Positions 21,901 through 28,700 of a stretch of 64,000 nt of DNA are shown one piece after another. A model generated the notes under the pieces. It ran no database searches. It was not told the DNA's origin and was given only the letters and a program-made list of their open reading frames with translations. How positions within the stretch are numbered: the first letter of the stretch is position 1; each line of letters begins with the position of its first letter. The translations under genes and the position numbers were made by a program. The stretch is from Psococerastis gibbosa. Taxonomy: Eukaryota > Arthropoda > Insecta > Psocodea > Psocidae. The stretch is from NCBI GenBank assembly GCA_963971405.1, contig OZ020488.1, forward strand, positions 2,666,001-2,730,000. Direction: 5' to 3'.

Positions 21901-23587
21901 CCGTGTTTGCTTAGCTTGTGTGCCTGTATTCCAGTTGAAACCGGTTCGCAGCACGGACAGCCTGCGCTCGGACAGCTCTTCACCCCACCACCCGCTTCTG
22001 TCGAGGTCTTCGTTAAGTCTCCCCCTTTCTTCCCCCGATACCCCCTCCAACCCCTTCTCCTTCAGTTTCACTAAACAAGGCCCCCTCATGACGGATCCGT
22101 TTGGATTCCTAGCCAACCCTGGGTCTACCACCACGCCTTACTACGCCTCTGACTCTGCCTGGAATCCTTTTGCCATTGGTGGGGCTGTTGCGCCTATGTC
22201 TAAGACTTTTGATTCTCTTATTGCGCCTGTGCCTAAGACTTTTTATTCTCATATTGCGCCTGTGCCTAAAGCAGTTGAGCCTCTAATTGTGCCTATGCCT
22301 AAGTCGGTTGAACCTCTTATCATTGATCTCCCGTGCATCCTTCCCCCACCACCTTCTGTCACTGCAACGTCTCAAAGTAAGGTAATGTATATTTTGCATT
22401 CGGTGTTTTTTATTTTGCATGGTTGTTGGTAAATAGTATATGTTTGGGCCTGGTTTTTTAACTTGCTTCGATTGTCTAATGAATAGGTATTGTTAAAACT
22501 GGGTTGGTTACTGACAATTGTGTGATTGTTTGCGTTGAAATATTAACACTAATAATTAATAAATGCGTCAAGATAGCTTCGCTGATTGGACCGGCCACAC
22601 CAGTTCCATTTACAAATCGTGACTGGTTGCCCTCAAATCCCGCAGGTCCAATGGCTATGATTGGCTTTCGTAAATTGGAAATTGCCAGCCTAGCAGACGC
22701 TTTATGCCGACTCTGGACGTCCCTTAAATTTAGACAAAGCAATGCAAAACACAATCACTGGAACTCATTGGATTAGAGTTTTATGCAGGAGAGATGGAAA
22801 ATTCGCTCCCGCCAAGGCCTTTTTTAATTTCTGACAGGTCTTCTTTCGACCAATCCGTGCACGCGTTGCAGCCACGACGGGATTTGTTATTGTTTGGAAA
22901 TGCCCAAAACGTGCTCTGATCGGAGACGTGTCGTAACTCAACAAGGGTATGTACTAACCTACCGAGGCAACTGAAGAGATCAATCGGAAAATTAATCAAA
23001 AAGTTTGTTTACGATTTACTGCAAAAACAATATAGATATAAAAACAATATAGGCTAGATATATCTATGCACAGTATGCATATTTAATACCTTTGGCTGCC
23101 TAGCCCATAATTTACATGCTTTGTGTTTCAGTGCAATGGCTCCGCCGATCTGATTCGCCTAGACTCGGTGTCGTCGTCTCACAAGGAGGAGCCACTGTCG
23201 CGCGAAGACAGCACTGACAGCATCAAATTCAAGACGGGACTCATGAACCCTCTCTACCCCTACTACTCGCCCACCGAGAGCCCAAAACGGTCCATGTCAT
23301 CGGACACGGTGCCCCTACAACCCTCCAACGGCCTAATCCATCATAATTCCACTAATATACCGGCCATCCCTTCATTTTTACACCCAAACCCGGATAGAAA
23401 ACCCAACAATAATTTGACTAAACAAGAAAATGATCTTTTGATGGAGTACGGGCTGCTGGATCTTGAGAATAAAAGCTCGACGGGAACGAATTATCGTAGT
23501 GAGCCATTGGACCCTTTTGAGTTGCCTTCACCGCCGTCGAAAACGATTTCGCAAAATGCACAAAGTTCTTGGACCACGTTTGAATGA
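6939..23587 (+). CDS. DENND1: DENND1 (connecdenn), DENN-domain Rab35 guanine-nucleotide exchange factor
   Basis: Twelve exons (6939-6955, 7873-8043, 10373-10646, 11571-11624, 12831-13088, 13669-13770, 14046-14273, 15360-15539, 15827-16056, 17033-17201, 21935-22381, 23132-23587) join with matching phases and GT-AG junctions into 861 codons plus stop. Residues 1 to about 150 form the uDENN part (HYSFVLTNAESKWTFGFCR), about 173-292 the cDENN core (NNMLVIFASMLYERRIV ... LYPMNWQHIFIPILP), and about 293-428 the dDENN part. DENND1 proteins load GTP onto Rab35 at clathrin-coated pits and vesicles. The long tail from about 430 is low-complexity and carries NPF at 600-602 and 638-640, DPF at 615-617 and 837-839, the clathrin-box-like LLDLE at 818-822 and a terminal WTTFE at 857-861. 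These match EH-domain, AP-2 and clathrin ligand patterns. Introns 7, 9 and 10 hold decayed exon copies. Extra alternative exons in the 4.7-kb intron 10 cannot be excluded. Confidence 0.95.
6956..7872 (+). other. DENND1 intron 1
   Basis: 917 bp, A/T-rich. I recognise no element or gene inside it. Confidence 0.7.
7873..8043 (+). CDS. DENND1: DENND1 exon 2, start of uDENN
   Basis: 171 nt between acceptor TTATAG and donor GTAAGT. It encodes EDVSDLFICFCEVAQP and on to LPKFVYPCTPSEG, matching the beginning of the uDENN domain (F-x-V/C-E-V-A ... LxKFCFP in homologues). Confidence 0.93.
8044..10372 (+). other. DENND1 intron 2
   Basis: 2.3 kb. It holds a minus-strand LINE fossil at 8400-8850 and a short direct repeat near 10187-10222 (CATGGTATGTCCTGTAC twice). 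The other open frames, including the plus-strand 91-codon frame at 9726, show no known domain. Confidence 0.7.
8400..8850 (-). pseudogene. LINE reverse-transcriptase C-terminal fossil
   Basis: Minus-strand pieces read KTHGPVLENGKRKIRTNNEV, then YGEPFPSQP, W-K-V-T-W-K-G-C-R-T-G-N (corresponding to 'GHLERMP.GR' in intact elements), and finally LGRPRLQWQDEVNRELRRLG. These are spread over different frames with several stops. The order matches the tail of insect non-LTR reverse transcriptases. It is antisense within a DENND1 intron and is clearly inactive. Confidence 0.7.
10373..10646 (+). CDS. DENND1: DENND1 exon 3, uDENN
   Basis: 274 nt; the acceptor TTTTTTCAG ends at 10372 and the donor GTAAGT starts at 10647. 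It encodes STVLHYSFVLTNAESKWTFG and on to FIVQLNHKLG. FVLTxxxSKxxFGFCR is the signature of the DENND1 uDENN domain, and LPWHEVF corresponds to the conserved LPWFEVFY block. Confidence 0.96.
10647..11570 (+). other. DENND1 intron 3
   Basis: 924 bp. At 11228-11275 the phrase AGGGCTTTATAGCCCTAACT followed by CCGCAAGGTTGACTTAGTA recurs near 32990-33035, marking a dispersed repeat. Nothing else is recognised. Confidence 0.6.
11571..11624 (+). CDS. DENND1: DENND1 exon 4 (54 nt)
   Basis: The acceptor TCGTTGCAG ends at 11570 and the donor GTAAGT begins at 11625. It encodes VFECMKPAPHCLPSIPES, the linker whose LPSIPE is conserved between the uDENN and cDENN domains. Confidence 0.92.
11625..12830 (+). 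other. DENND1 intron 4
   Basis: 1.2 kb. It holds a SINE-family-C copy at about 11845-12003 and (AAT)n near 12685-12705. At 12220-12280 a minus-strand tRNA-like box-B motif (GGGATCGTATCC) suggests a further degraded SINE head. No gene is recognised. Confidence 0.55.
12831..13088 (+). CDS. DENND1: DENND1 exon 5, cDENN core
   Basis: 258 nt, phase 0 at both ends. It encodes RNLTEYYSAVDTNNMLVIFA, SMLYERRIV, LYPMNWQHIFIPILP and APMPFLIGVPSSIWE. These are the strongest family signatures in the gene: ASxLxERRI and the WxHxxIPxLP block of cDENN. Confidence 0.97.
13089..13668 (+). other. DENND1 intron 5
   Basis: 580 bp, A/T-rich, with no recognised element. Confidence 0.7.
13669..13770 (+). CDS. DENND1: DENND1 exon 6, end of cDENN
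   Basis: 102 nt, phase 0 at both ends. It encodes TVNRSEIGEVVVLDADNNTL and ETPFQDVSSLPIDV. The pattern VxLDxDxNTLETPFxDxxSLP is characteristic of DENND1 proteins. Confidence 0.95.
14046..14273 (+). CDS. DENND1: DENND1 exon 7, dDENN
   Basis: 228 nt, phase 0 at both ends; the acceptor TTTCTGTAG ends at 14045 and the donor GTATGT begins at 14274. It encodes GFARTFLKALVQLIGGYRDA and EKITFCEKAFVESRPPSMQA before LQLFQQ, matching the dDENN block in which ITFCEEAFV and FLQ/RxxLxLQLFxQ are conserved. Three decayed copies of this exon follow in the next intron. Confidence 0.97.
14274..14516 (+). repeat. Two decayed tandem copies of DENND1 exon 7
   Basis: About 14300-14460 repeats the parent exon from GAAGCTTTGGTACAGCTG through TGCAGGTCTTCCTACGTGAT with stop codons and indels, plus about 20 bp of intron after the donor (GTTTATCTCT against the parent's GTATATCTCT). 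A second copy begins at about 14461 (AGAAGCTGTGGTACAACTGA) and stops at about 14516, where a LINE tail is inserted. The period is roughly 165-185 bp, so the duplicated unit took in most of the exon and its donor site. Neither copy can encode the domain. Confidence 0.88.
14517..15148 (-). mobile_element. LINE 3'-tail fragment inside an exon-7 copy
   Basis: The insertion begins with a (TCAA)n-like tract (CAATCAATCATCAATCAATC) and then TTTATTTCCAAAATAAA, which on the minus strand is a LINE 3' UTR ending in a short simple-repeat tail. Similar minus-strand tails with TTTATTTTCCAT and GGGCCTTTTGAC occur at 56.4 and 57.9 kb. The rest of the segment is T-rich and non-coding. The right junction, near 15148, is where exon-like sequence resumes. 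Confidence 0.5.
15149..15240 (+). repeat. Further decayed copy of DENND1 exon 7
   Basis: CTAGAAGCTCTGATACAGCT, then ACCGGACGCATTAAAGTTGC and TCCTGTGAGAAAATTATT follow the parent exon in order, with a deletion of the GATAGGAGG portion. It is non-functional. It is either the continuation of the copy interrupted at 14516 or a separate fourth copy. Confidence 0.8.
15360..15539 (+). CDS. DENND1: DENND1 exon 8, end of dDENN
   Basis: 180 nt, phase 0 at both ends. It encodes FIDERLNMLNAGLGFSDEFE and WVTTMKKQSSAFFKSVKNK. FIDxRLxxLNxGxGFSDxFE is a DENND1 signature that closes the DENN module. Confidence 0.96.
15827..16056 (+). CDS. DENND1: DENND1 exon 9
   Basis: 230 nt; the acceptor TTTGCAG ends at 15826 and the donor GTAAGT begins at 16057. 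It encodes ANPAMKSAVKSVKDRGKDVK and a GIKTRMKK stretch. K/R-rich A-N-P-A-M-K is conserved just after the DENN domain. It then becomes His/Ser/Ala-rich (SSHHHHQSS), the beginning of the unstructured tail. Confidence 0.93.
16057..17032 (+). repeat. DENND1 intron 9 with decayed copies of exons 9 and 10
   Basis: At about 16403-16480, TAGTTCACATTCCGCGCAGG, then TGGTGTCAACTGCTACCACG mirrors the end of exon 9 (TAGTTCACAT ... GTGTCAGCTGCTGCCACG). At 16605-16638, TAGTTCAAACAAATAATTCT followed by CGCTGGACTTACC mirrors the start of exon 10, including its acceptor TAG. The copy continues at 16911-16995 (AAGGAAGACTTGTCATCGCC ... GACCTCGTCGGCCATCG against AGGAAGACCTGCCAGCGCC ... GACCTCATCAATCG). The two halves of the exon-10 copy are split by a SINE at 16650-16899. 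All copies contain indels and stops. Confidence 0.85.
16639..16910 (+). mobile_element. SINE (subfamily A) with 11-bp target duplication
   Basis: A 250-bp insertion, 16650-16899, is flanked by ACCGTGTCCCT at 16639-16649 and 16900-16910. It begins (T)GCCGGCCGCCATACCAAG, has the internal block GGAATCCACTCCAATCAGGA and ends in a (TAC)n tail (CCATACTACTACTAC). A second full copy lies inverted at 44371-44612. The body shares CCACTATAATCAGGAGGTCC-type sequence with subfamily B elements at 21.7, 33.3 and 51.3 kb. It interrupts the decayed exon-10 copy, so it is younger than that duplication. Confidence 0.88.
17033..17201 (+). CDS. DENND1: DENND1 exon 10
   Basis: 169 nt between acceptor TATGTTCTAG and donor GTAAGT. 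It encodes SNEYFPLDSPEGATSPPNEE, DLPAPQLDMNLLGDLQDLIN and a short VDRT end. This is low-complexity tail with D/L-rich LLGDLQDL. Confidence 0.88.
18820..19167. repeat. Foldback (inverted-repeat) element, about 350 bp
   Basis: The left arm, ATTAAGGCAGAGATTTTCAA ... GTAAACAAAGCAGGCCTGGG TATTTTTGACTAAATTAAT, returns inverted at about 19098-19167 (ATTAATACATTTAGTCAAAA ... CCAGACCTGCTTTGTTTAC ... CCTTAAT). The arms of roughly 70 bp surround an A/T-rich loop with long T runs. There is no coding capacity. It is a MITE-like element; target duplications were not identified with confidence. Confidence 0.75.
19470..19863. repeat. Foldback element, member of a two-copy family (also at 60.5-60.9 kb)
   Basis: The left arm GCCCATTCCATTGACCGGCT ... 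ACGGTGACGTGGTAGCAGA ... CACCGACCTCGCATTGCAGA is matched inverted by the right arm, for example TCTGCTACCACGTCACCGTT and CCGGTCAATGGAATGGGC. The arms run over 100 bp. The middle (GATCAATGATCATACAATAA ... TTAATAGATTTCTATAAAAA) is nearly the same as in the element at 60529-60906, so the two are relatives. Confidence 0.82.
21651..21830 (+). mobile_element. SINE subfamily B, 3' fragment
   Basis: TGGTTCGGAATCCACTATAA, then TCAGGAGGTCCACCCTGTCA, CCCCGAGGTGAAAGATTCTG, CGCTAGGCTGACAGGGTTGC and a final GCAGGCGTTGGAAACAAAAC follow, in order, the fuller copies at 33318-33673 and 51278-51606. The 5' head is absent or too diverged to see. Confidence 0.75.
21935..22381 (+). CDS. DENND1: DENND1 exon 11: Ser/Pro-rich tail with a 33-bp tandem repeat
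   Basis: 447 nt, phase 0 at both ends; the acceptor TGTATTCCAG ends at 21934 and the donor GTAATG begins at 22382. It encodes Ser/Pro-rich sequence with NPF (residues 600-602 and 638-640 of the protein) and DPF (615-617), which are ligand patterns for EH domains and the AP-2 ear. At 22190-22321 a 33-bp unit is repeated four times, giving eleven-residue repeats of the form A-P-x-(P/S)-K-(T/A/S)-(F/V)-(D/Y/E)-(S/P)-(L/H)-I. The frame is open throughout, and its only conserved neighbours are the flanking DENND1 exons. The exon call rests on phase, splice sites and composition more than on similarity. Confidence 0.82.
22190..22321 (+). repeat. In-frame 4 x 33-bp coding repeat in DENND1 exon 11
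   Basis: Four consecutive 33-bp units start GCGCCTATGTCTAAGACT, GCGCCTGTGCCTAAGACT, GCGCCTGTGCCTAAAGCA and GTGCCTATGCCTAAGTCG. Units 1-2 and 3-4 are most alike (KTF-type and (A/S)VEP-type), which suggests stepwise expansion. The unit is a multiple of three, so copy-number change keeps the frame. Confidence 0.9.
22382..23131 (+). other. DENND1 intron 11
   Basis: 750 bp. At about 22910-22985, in minus orientation, it carries a copy of the repeat with GGAGACGTGTCGTAACTCAA, which also occurs at 43.2-43.4 and 48.07-48.23 kb. The opposing open frames at 22476-22776 show no known domain. Confidence 0.6.
23132..23587 (+). CDS. DENND1: DENND1 exon 12: C-terminus with clathrin and AP-2 motifs
   Basis: 456 nt ending in TGA at 23585-23587; the acceptor TTGTGTTTCAG ends at 23131. 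The tail contains LLDLE (residues 818-822, clathrin-box pattern), DPF (837-839) and the very C-terminal WTTFE (857-861, the WxxF-acidic pattern bound by the AP-2 alpha ear). The presence of such motifs in a connecdenn tail agrees with the known AP-2 and clathrin association of vertebrate DENND1A. Upstream Ser-rich runs (DSVSSSHKEEPLSREDSTDS) look like phosphorylation-rich linker. Confidence 0.9.
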   Translation, partial: CNGSADLIRLDSVSSSHKEEPLSREDSTDSIKFKTGLMNPLYPYYSPTESPKRSMSSDTVPLQPSNGLIHHNSTNIPAIPSFLHPNPDRKPNNNLTKQENDLLMEYGLLDLENKSSTGTNYRSEPLDPFELPSPPSKTISQNAQSSWTTFE

Positions 23588-24696
23588 TTGATGGGTTTTA
23601 TTTGGTTGGTGGTAGTGTCGGCTGCTGTGAGAATGTGGATCTGATAGTGGTCTCTAGAACCAATCTTAACTGGTTATTGTGGACTGTACCAAAGTACCAA
23701 AGAAAGCCATTCGTTGACACCTATATTGACATTATATGAGACAGACACAAAATGTGCCAATGTAAGGAAAAAAATCCGTTGTGCCTAGGTCCTTCTTCTT
23801 GAAATGCCTCTTCTATCGATGATTGGCTATCTCATTACAATGGTAGTCATGATACTGGGGAATTATAGTGCAGTGGTACCGTTGCCTTATGCATCCTTAT
23901 GCCGTTGACTCTTCATTGAATTCCCAACCCCAGGACGAAAGTGTGCCGTGCACAGAAAAGACTGTTTTTCGCTTATCCGGGCTCAAACTCGGTCTCCTAT
24001 GTGTTCAGTCGCCATCACGCGCTTCCACAACGAGGTACAGGTTAGGGATAAGTCATTACTCAGATATTAATCTACTTTCAAGACTAATAGGTCCACCCAA
24101 CCCTAATGGGTACCTTACGTTCACTCTTAGTGGAAAAAGGCGGCTGCCGGGTATGTTGCTGACCCCATTTCAAATAGAGCTGTAAAAAAAAATGACGATC
24201 CTCTACCAGCCTTGGCAGGCCCCTCGAACCTCATTGGGTTGTCGTGCCGTGGCGTTTTTGCAACAATGGACCAACAAGCAGATACCGGGGCCATCTGACA
24301 AGATATCCTAGTGTTAGATAGACACTAGCATATGCGTTTGTACAAATTCAGTCTCAGGAAATATTGATAGCAAAGCTGTTAATGACCCGGGAGTTAGAAG
24401 AAGTGTTCATCTATTTTTTGCAGAATTAAGGCGCTACTTTCACTGATTGGCCACAGCTATTGAACCCGTGGGTAGTACGCACATTTTCCATATCCGTGGC
24501 CAATCGAGCTTAGTGACAGCCAGACTCGTACCCGAACTTGGTTAAGTCAGGCTCACGCCTGTTACGTTGTGTCAATGGTTAGAATGTATCAGCCTGTCCA
24601 TTGTTGCTCGTACCCGGTGCGGGTTGACATTGAAGACGCGTATACTAGTTTACCGCCTGCCAAACGGCAGTCATACGGAAAACATTGCCAATAATA
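23588..24696. other. DENND1 3' flank filled with three dispersed repeats
   Basis: It holds a family-D copy at about 23790-24060 (GCCGTTGACTCTTCATTGAA, CTGTTTTTCGCTTATCCGGG; relatives at 43.5-43.8 kb and, inverted, 58.08-58.34 kb), a family-E fragment at 24080-24310 (relatives at 39.6-39.8 and, inverted, 57.4-57.6 kb) and SINE family C at about 24505-24670. The DENND1 poly(A) site must lie within this stretch, but no close AATAAA stands out. Confidence 0.65.
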
Positions 24697-24700
24697 TAAT

Positions 24701-24873
24701 TATAGGGAGATGAATTGTATTAAATACACGATACGCCCCGATTACATAGTTAAACATTTATTTGATTTAAGAAACATTACAAAAAGAAGAACCATTCCAA
24801 GCTTCAACACACCCGAGACTGTCCTGCGCATGCGCCACATCCAGTGGCGCACGACACTCTTACATACCCTACA
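24701..24873 (-). repeat. 3' LTR (173 bp)
   Basis: It runs TATAGGGAGATGAATTGTAT to CTTACATACCCTACA on the plus strand. It matches 29342-29460 plus 31256-31309 without a visible difference. The integrase frame terminates at a TAG formed at the LTR's first bases. No purine-rich polypurine tract of the usual kind is visible just inside it. Confidence 0.95.
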
Positions 24874-25736
24874 CTCGGCCATCCTGCGCCACATCCGCCC
24901 CGGATGTGGGCCAATGCTTGAGGAATTCAACAGTCGTCGTCGTCAAAAGGGGACCCTCCCCAGCAATCTTCTCGACTTGAAATTGTCCGTTAAGAACTGA
25001 ACAAATGCGATATGGACCCAAGAACTTTGATTTAAGTTTGAGGCCAGGCCCAAACTGGGTCCGCTTGACCGAGACGAAGTCGCCAACTTTATAAACAGAA
25101 GGTGGTTTCCGTCGCAGATTGTAGGTCCTCTGGTTTTCATTAGCCACCACCTGGATTTGGTGTTTTGCCAAACTATGTAGGTCTGCTCGTCTATTCATAA
25201 AATCGGTCTCGTGCTCGTATTGTAGCAGATCAAGGACGTTTTGATCGGGCAGCGTCCTTGGAGGGACTCCCAGCAAAAGTTGTAAAGGTGAAAATCCTGT
25301 GCTTCGATGCGACGTAGAGTTAAGACTCAGCTGAACCTGGGGTACAAAACGATACCACTTAGTAGGATCATCGTGGGAGAGCTTCGCCAAAACTGGAATC
25401 AGTGACCTATTGACACGTTCAACTTGACCATTTGCTCTGGGTAGTCCCGTAGTTATCAATACATGCTGGATTTGGTTGTCCGTGCAGTACTCTGCAAACT
25501 CCTTTGACGTGAAAGCCGTACCGCGATCACTGATAATGCGGCGTGGATTTGAGAATAACGACTTCTGTAAGTTGAGCTTGTCAAGGACTTCAGCGGTCGA
25601 TGTGGATTTAGTAGGATACAGCCATACATACTTGGTAAAAGCATCGACGACGACCAAGATGTGCTTATACCTCTTATGCGTGGATTCCAGTGGACCCAAG
25701 TGGTCGACATGGTACGTGTCCAACGGGGTGTCTCCC
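24869..25736 (-). CDS. Retrotransposon integrase core and C-terminal domain
   Basis: A 285-codon open stretch with the retroviral-type integrase triad: D7 (YHVDHLG), D66 (IISDRGTAF) and E102 (NGQVERVNRSL), counting from 25723. The D66-E102 spacing is 35 residues (DD35E). A downstream segment with P-S-V-Y-K-V-G-D-F-V-S-V-K is the GPY/F-like C-terminal DNA-binding domain (KLKSKFLGPYRI). No chromodomain follows. It is in a different frame from the upstream polyprotein because of a one-base change in an A run near 25762-25770, so it has no start of its own and would be made only by frameshifting. It ends inside the 3' LTR. Confidence 0.9.
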
Positions 25737-28700
25737 TTATTTATCGGGTTCAGAAATCCTTCTTTTTTTTCCTTCTTTTCGATTCTTCAAAATACACAGC
25801 ACACAGTTTCTCAGAATATTAGTAATTTTCTCGGGCAACTTTGGTATGTAGTACATCTGTTTGATTTGTTCCTCAGTTTTTCTTAAGCCAAAATGGCCAT
25901 TTTCATGAGCTCTCTTGATGACTTCTGTCTGCAGATTTTTGGGAACCACCAGCAGTTCTGTACCGTCAACAAATTTATACAGAATGTTGTTCCTAAGTAG
26001 AAAGTCCTCGTGAGGACCATGTGACAAGAGAGTCTTAATTCTTTGAAGGTCGTCGTCCTCAGATTGGCACTGCTCGATTTGAGGTCCGATTCCATCCTCA
26101 ACATTCATTGCAGAAGGGTAACGACTTAATGCATCCACATGGGACAGTCGCTTTCCAGCGCGGTGCACCACCACACAGTCGAAATCCTGTAGTAGCAAAG
26201 CCCAACGGGCCACTCGTGCTGACAGATCCTTCTTGTCCATCGTTTTCTTAAAGGCATCGCAATCTGTCACAATAGTAAAATGAATACCATGCAGGTAAAC
26301 CCGAAATTTCTTCACTGCTTCAATCACTGCCAGGATCTCGAGTTCGTAGCTCGTGTACTTCCTTTGAGCAGGCGAAGTTTTGCGACTGTAATAATAAACA
26401 GGGTGAAAGGCGTTATCAGCCATTTTTCGCTGAAGCATCAGGGCACCAAATCCATCTTGAGATGCGTCGGTATGCAACTCTGTTTCCAACTTAGGATCGT
26501 AAATACAAAGCACTGGTTCTTTCGACAACACGCACTTTAAAGTCTCAAAACTGATCTTCTCTTCTTGCCCAAAAGTCACTTTACTATTGTCGATTCGCAA
26601 TAAGTCGGTGAGTGGCTTTGCAATACGCGCATAGTCTTTCACAAGTTTACGGAAATACGACGTTAAACCTATAAATGATTGGAGGGCTTTTTGTGTTTTG
26701 GGTTCAGGAAATTGCTTCACGGCAAGCGTCTTTTCCTCTGACGGGAAGATTTGTCCTTCTCGAATTCGATGTCCCAGAAACTCAACTTCACTTTCCAACA
26801 GTCTACATTTCTTTAAATTAAACTCAAGGCCATACAGAGAAGCTGTGTCTAGGACAGTTTGCAGTTTATTCATACAATCCTTATAAGTTGTTGAGGGAAG
26901 AATTAAATCATCCAAGTATGTAATGATATCACCACTAATAATGAGCTGTCGAAACACTGTGTTCACAAAGCGTTGGAACACTGGCGGTGAATTGCAGTAC
27001 CCAAAGGGAGCCCTCAAAAATTCCCAATGTCCCTTGTGCGTAACAAATGCCAAATATTTACGGCTGTCCGCCTCAACAGGTACGTGAAAAAACCCGTTCT
27101 TAAGGTCCAAAGTGGTGAACACCTTAGCGCCCACTAAACGATCCAGCTGGTCTTCCATTACCGGCAGTGGAAAACGATCACGGAATACCTTTTTGTTGAA
27201 ATTACGAAAATCGACACAGACCCTCGGAGATCCGTCTTTCTTCCGTACAACGACAACAGGACTAGCATATTCTGACACACTTGGTTGAACAATGCCATCT
27301 TTTAACCACACCTCCACCTGAGCATCAACGATGTCACGATCTTTGAAAGACAGTCTTCTTGGAGCACAGTAGACAGGTGTCTCATCTTTAACTACAACAC
27401 GCATCTTAATAGGACAGTCTTTATTTTTCTGAGGCACGTAATTATGCATCATGTGGAGAGCCTCAGCGCGAAACTGGTCATTCGATACCAAACTAACTGA
27501 AGGTCCGGGTACTTCCTCCACATTAAAGCACCCAAACATATCGTCGCAGTTGTCTGAGCCATTTGAAATGGTATTCTGCGCAATAGTAACCCTTCCATGA
27601 TCAATGTTCATAACGGTTTGATCAGTGACATCACGTCCAACTATCATAGGTCTTCGTAATGCGTCATTGGGCAAGACATGAATCTTCGTCCGGAAAGTAG
27701 CACCATCTATGCTTACTTTAGTGTCCATAAAGCCCATGGACCTGACAAGGGTATGGCCAATTCCAAGTACTTGAACATCCGATGCCTTTAACTCTGGGTT
27801 CCCCATTAGAACATGCTGACTTTCTTTTAAAAGGGTCAGTTGACTGCCGGTATCGATGAGCGCAACAATTGGTATGCCTTCCACGAGAACTTCTTTACAC
27901 ATGCCACTCTCGTCCGGTCGACTGCATATGGCAGACTCCAGTACTGTCTGTGGACAATATTTGGCTATGTGTCCAAAAGAATTACATTTAAAACATTTAG
28001 GACCATCAGCCTTGTACGGACATTCCGTCGATTTATGACCCTTATTGCCACAATTAAAACAATGCTCGGGTCTTTCCCCATTCTTGTTGACGTGACTGTC
28101 TTCCCGCCTCTTCACAGGTTTAACATCCGGAGGTTTCACCACCTTTCGGCTTTTCGTAGCCAAAATATCATAGTCTTTCAGCTTGTCACGAAACGAAGTG
28201 AGCGTCTTAGCGCCGTATAACATCACCTTACCACCATAATCGTCCGTCATGCCATCGATCACATATTGCATTAAATCACCATCATGGAGTGGCCCCGACT
28301 TTGCAATTTTCTTCATCTCCAGAAAATACTCAACGGCTGATTCCGATTTTTGCTTTTTTCGCTCTTTCATACACTCATGGAGGCGCATACTGCTCGTGTG
28401 CGTTTTAAACTCCATTAACAGAATTCTTTTCAGTTGAGGCCACGTTTTTATACCTCGTTCACTCTCAATGAATAGCTTGGCGACGCCTCTTAATGATTTT
28501 TTAGCAAACACAAACGTTTGAAGTGAGTCCCAATGCATAGTAGTCGCCATTTCTTCAAACTCTTCAACCCAACTTTCGACGGTAATCCTATCTGAACCGT
28601 CAAATAGGCGAATACTATCTTGGACGTCATGGAATGAAACGCCAACACGGCTAGCCAATGAGGTGAGGAGCTGTATCGCGTCTTCGTTAGCTCTTTTAGG

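Larger units (their letters stand above)
17202..21934 (+). other. DENND1 intron 10
   Basis: 4.7 kb. It holds a short exon-10 echo at about 17358-17380 (TTCAAACAAATAATTCCCGC), a foldback element at 18820-19167, a second foldback at 19470-19863 and a subfamily-B SINE fragment at 21651-21830. The remainder is A/T-rich without recognised genes. Alternative DENND1 tail exons could be missed here because they would be short and poorly conserved. Confidence 0.65.

Noticed and set aside
21694..22134. 146-residue minus-strand frame opposite DENND1 exon 11
   Set aside because: It is a shadow of the Ser/Pro-rich sense frame and spans a SINE and an exon; no family similarity.
24869..24873. An envelope gene in the LTR element
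   Set aside because: The integrase stop lies at the first bases of the 3' LTR, so there is no room for one. The element is a retrotransposon and not an envelope-bearing retrovirus.
24710..25000. 96-residue plus-strand frame
   Set aside because: It overlaps the LTR and the antisense of integrase; not a gene.
25755..25775. Programmed -1 frameshift at an A-AAA-AAA heptamer before integrase
   Set aside because: A -1 slip on the A run gives the wrong frame; only a +1 shift or a one-base loss would reach the integrase frame. A classic -1 site is therefore not supported.
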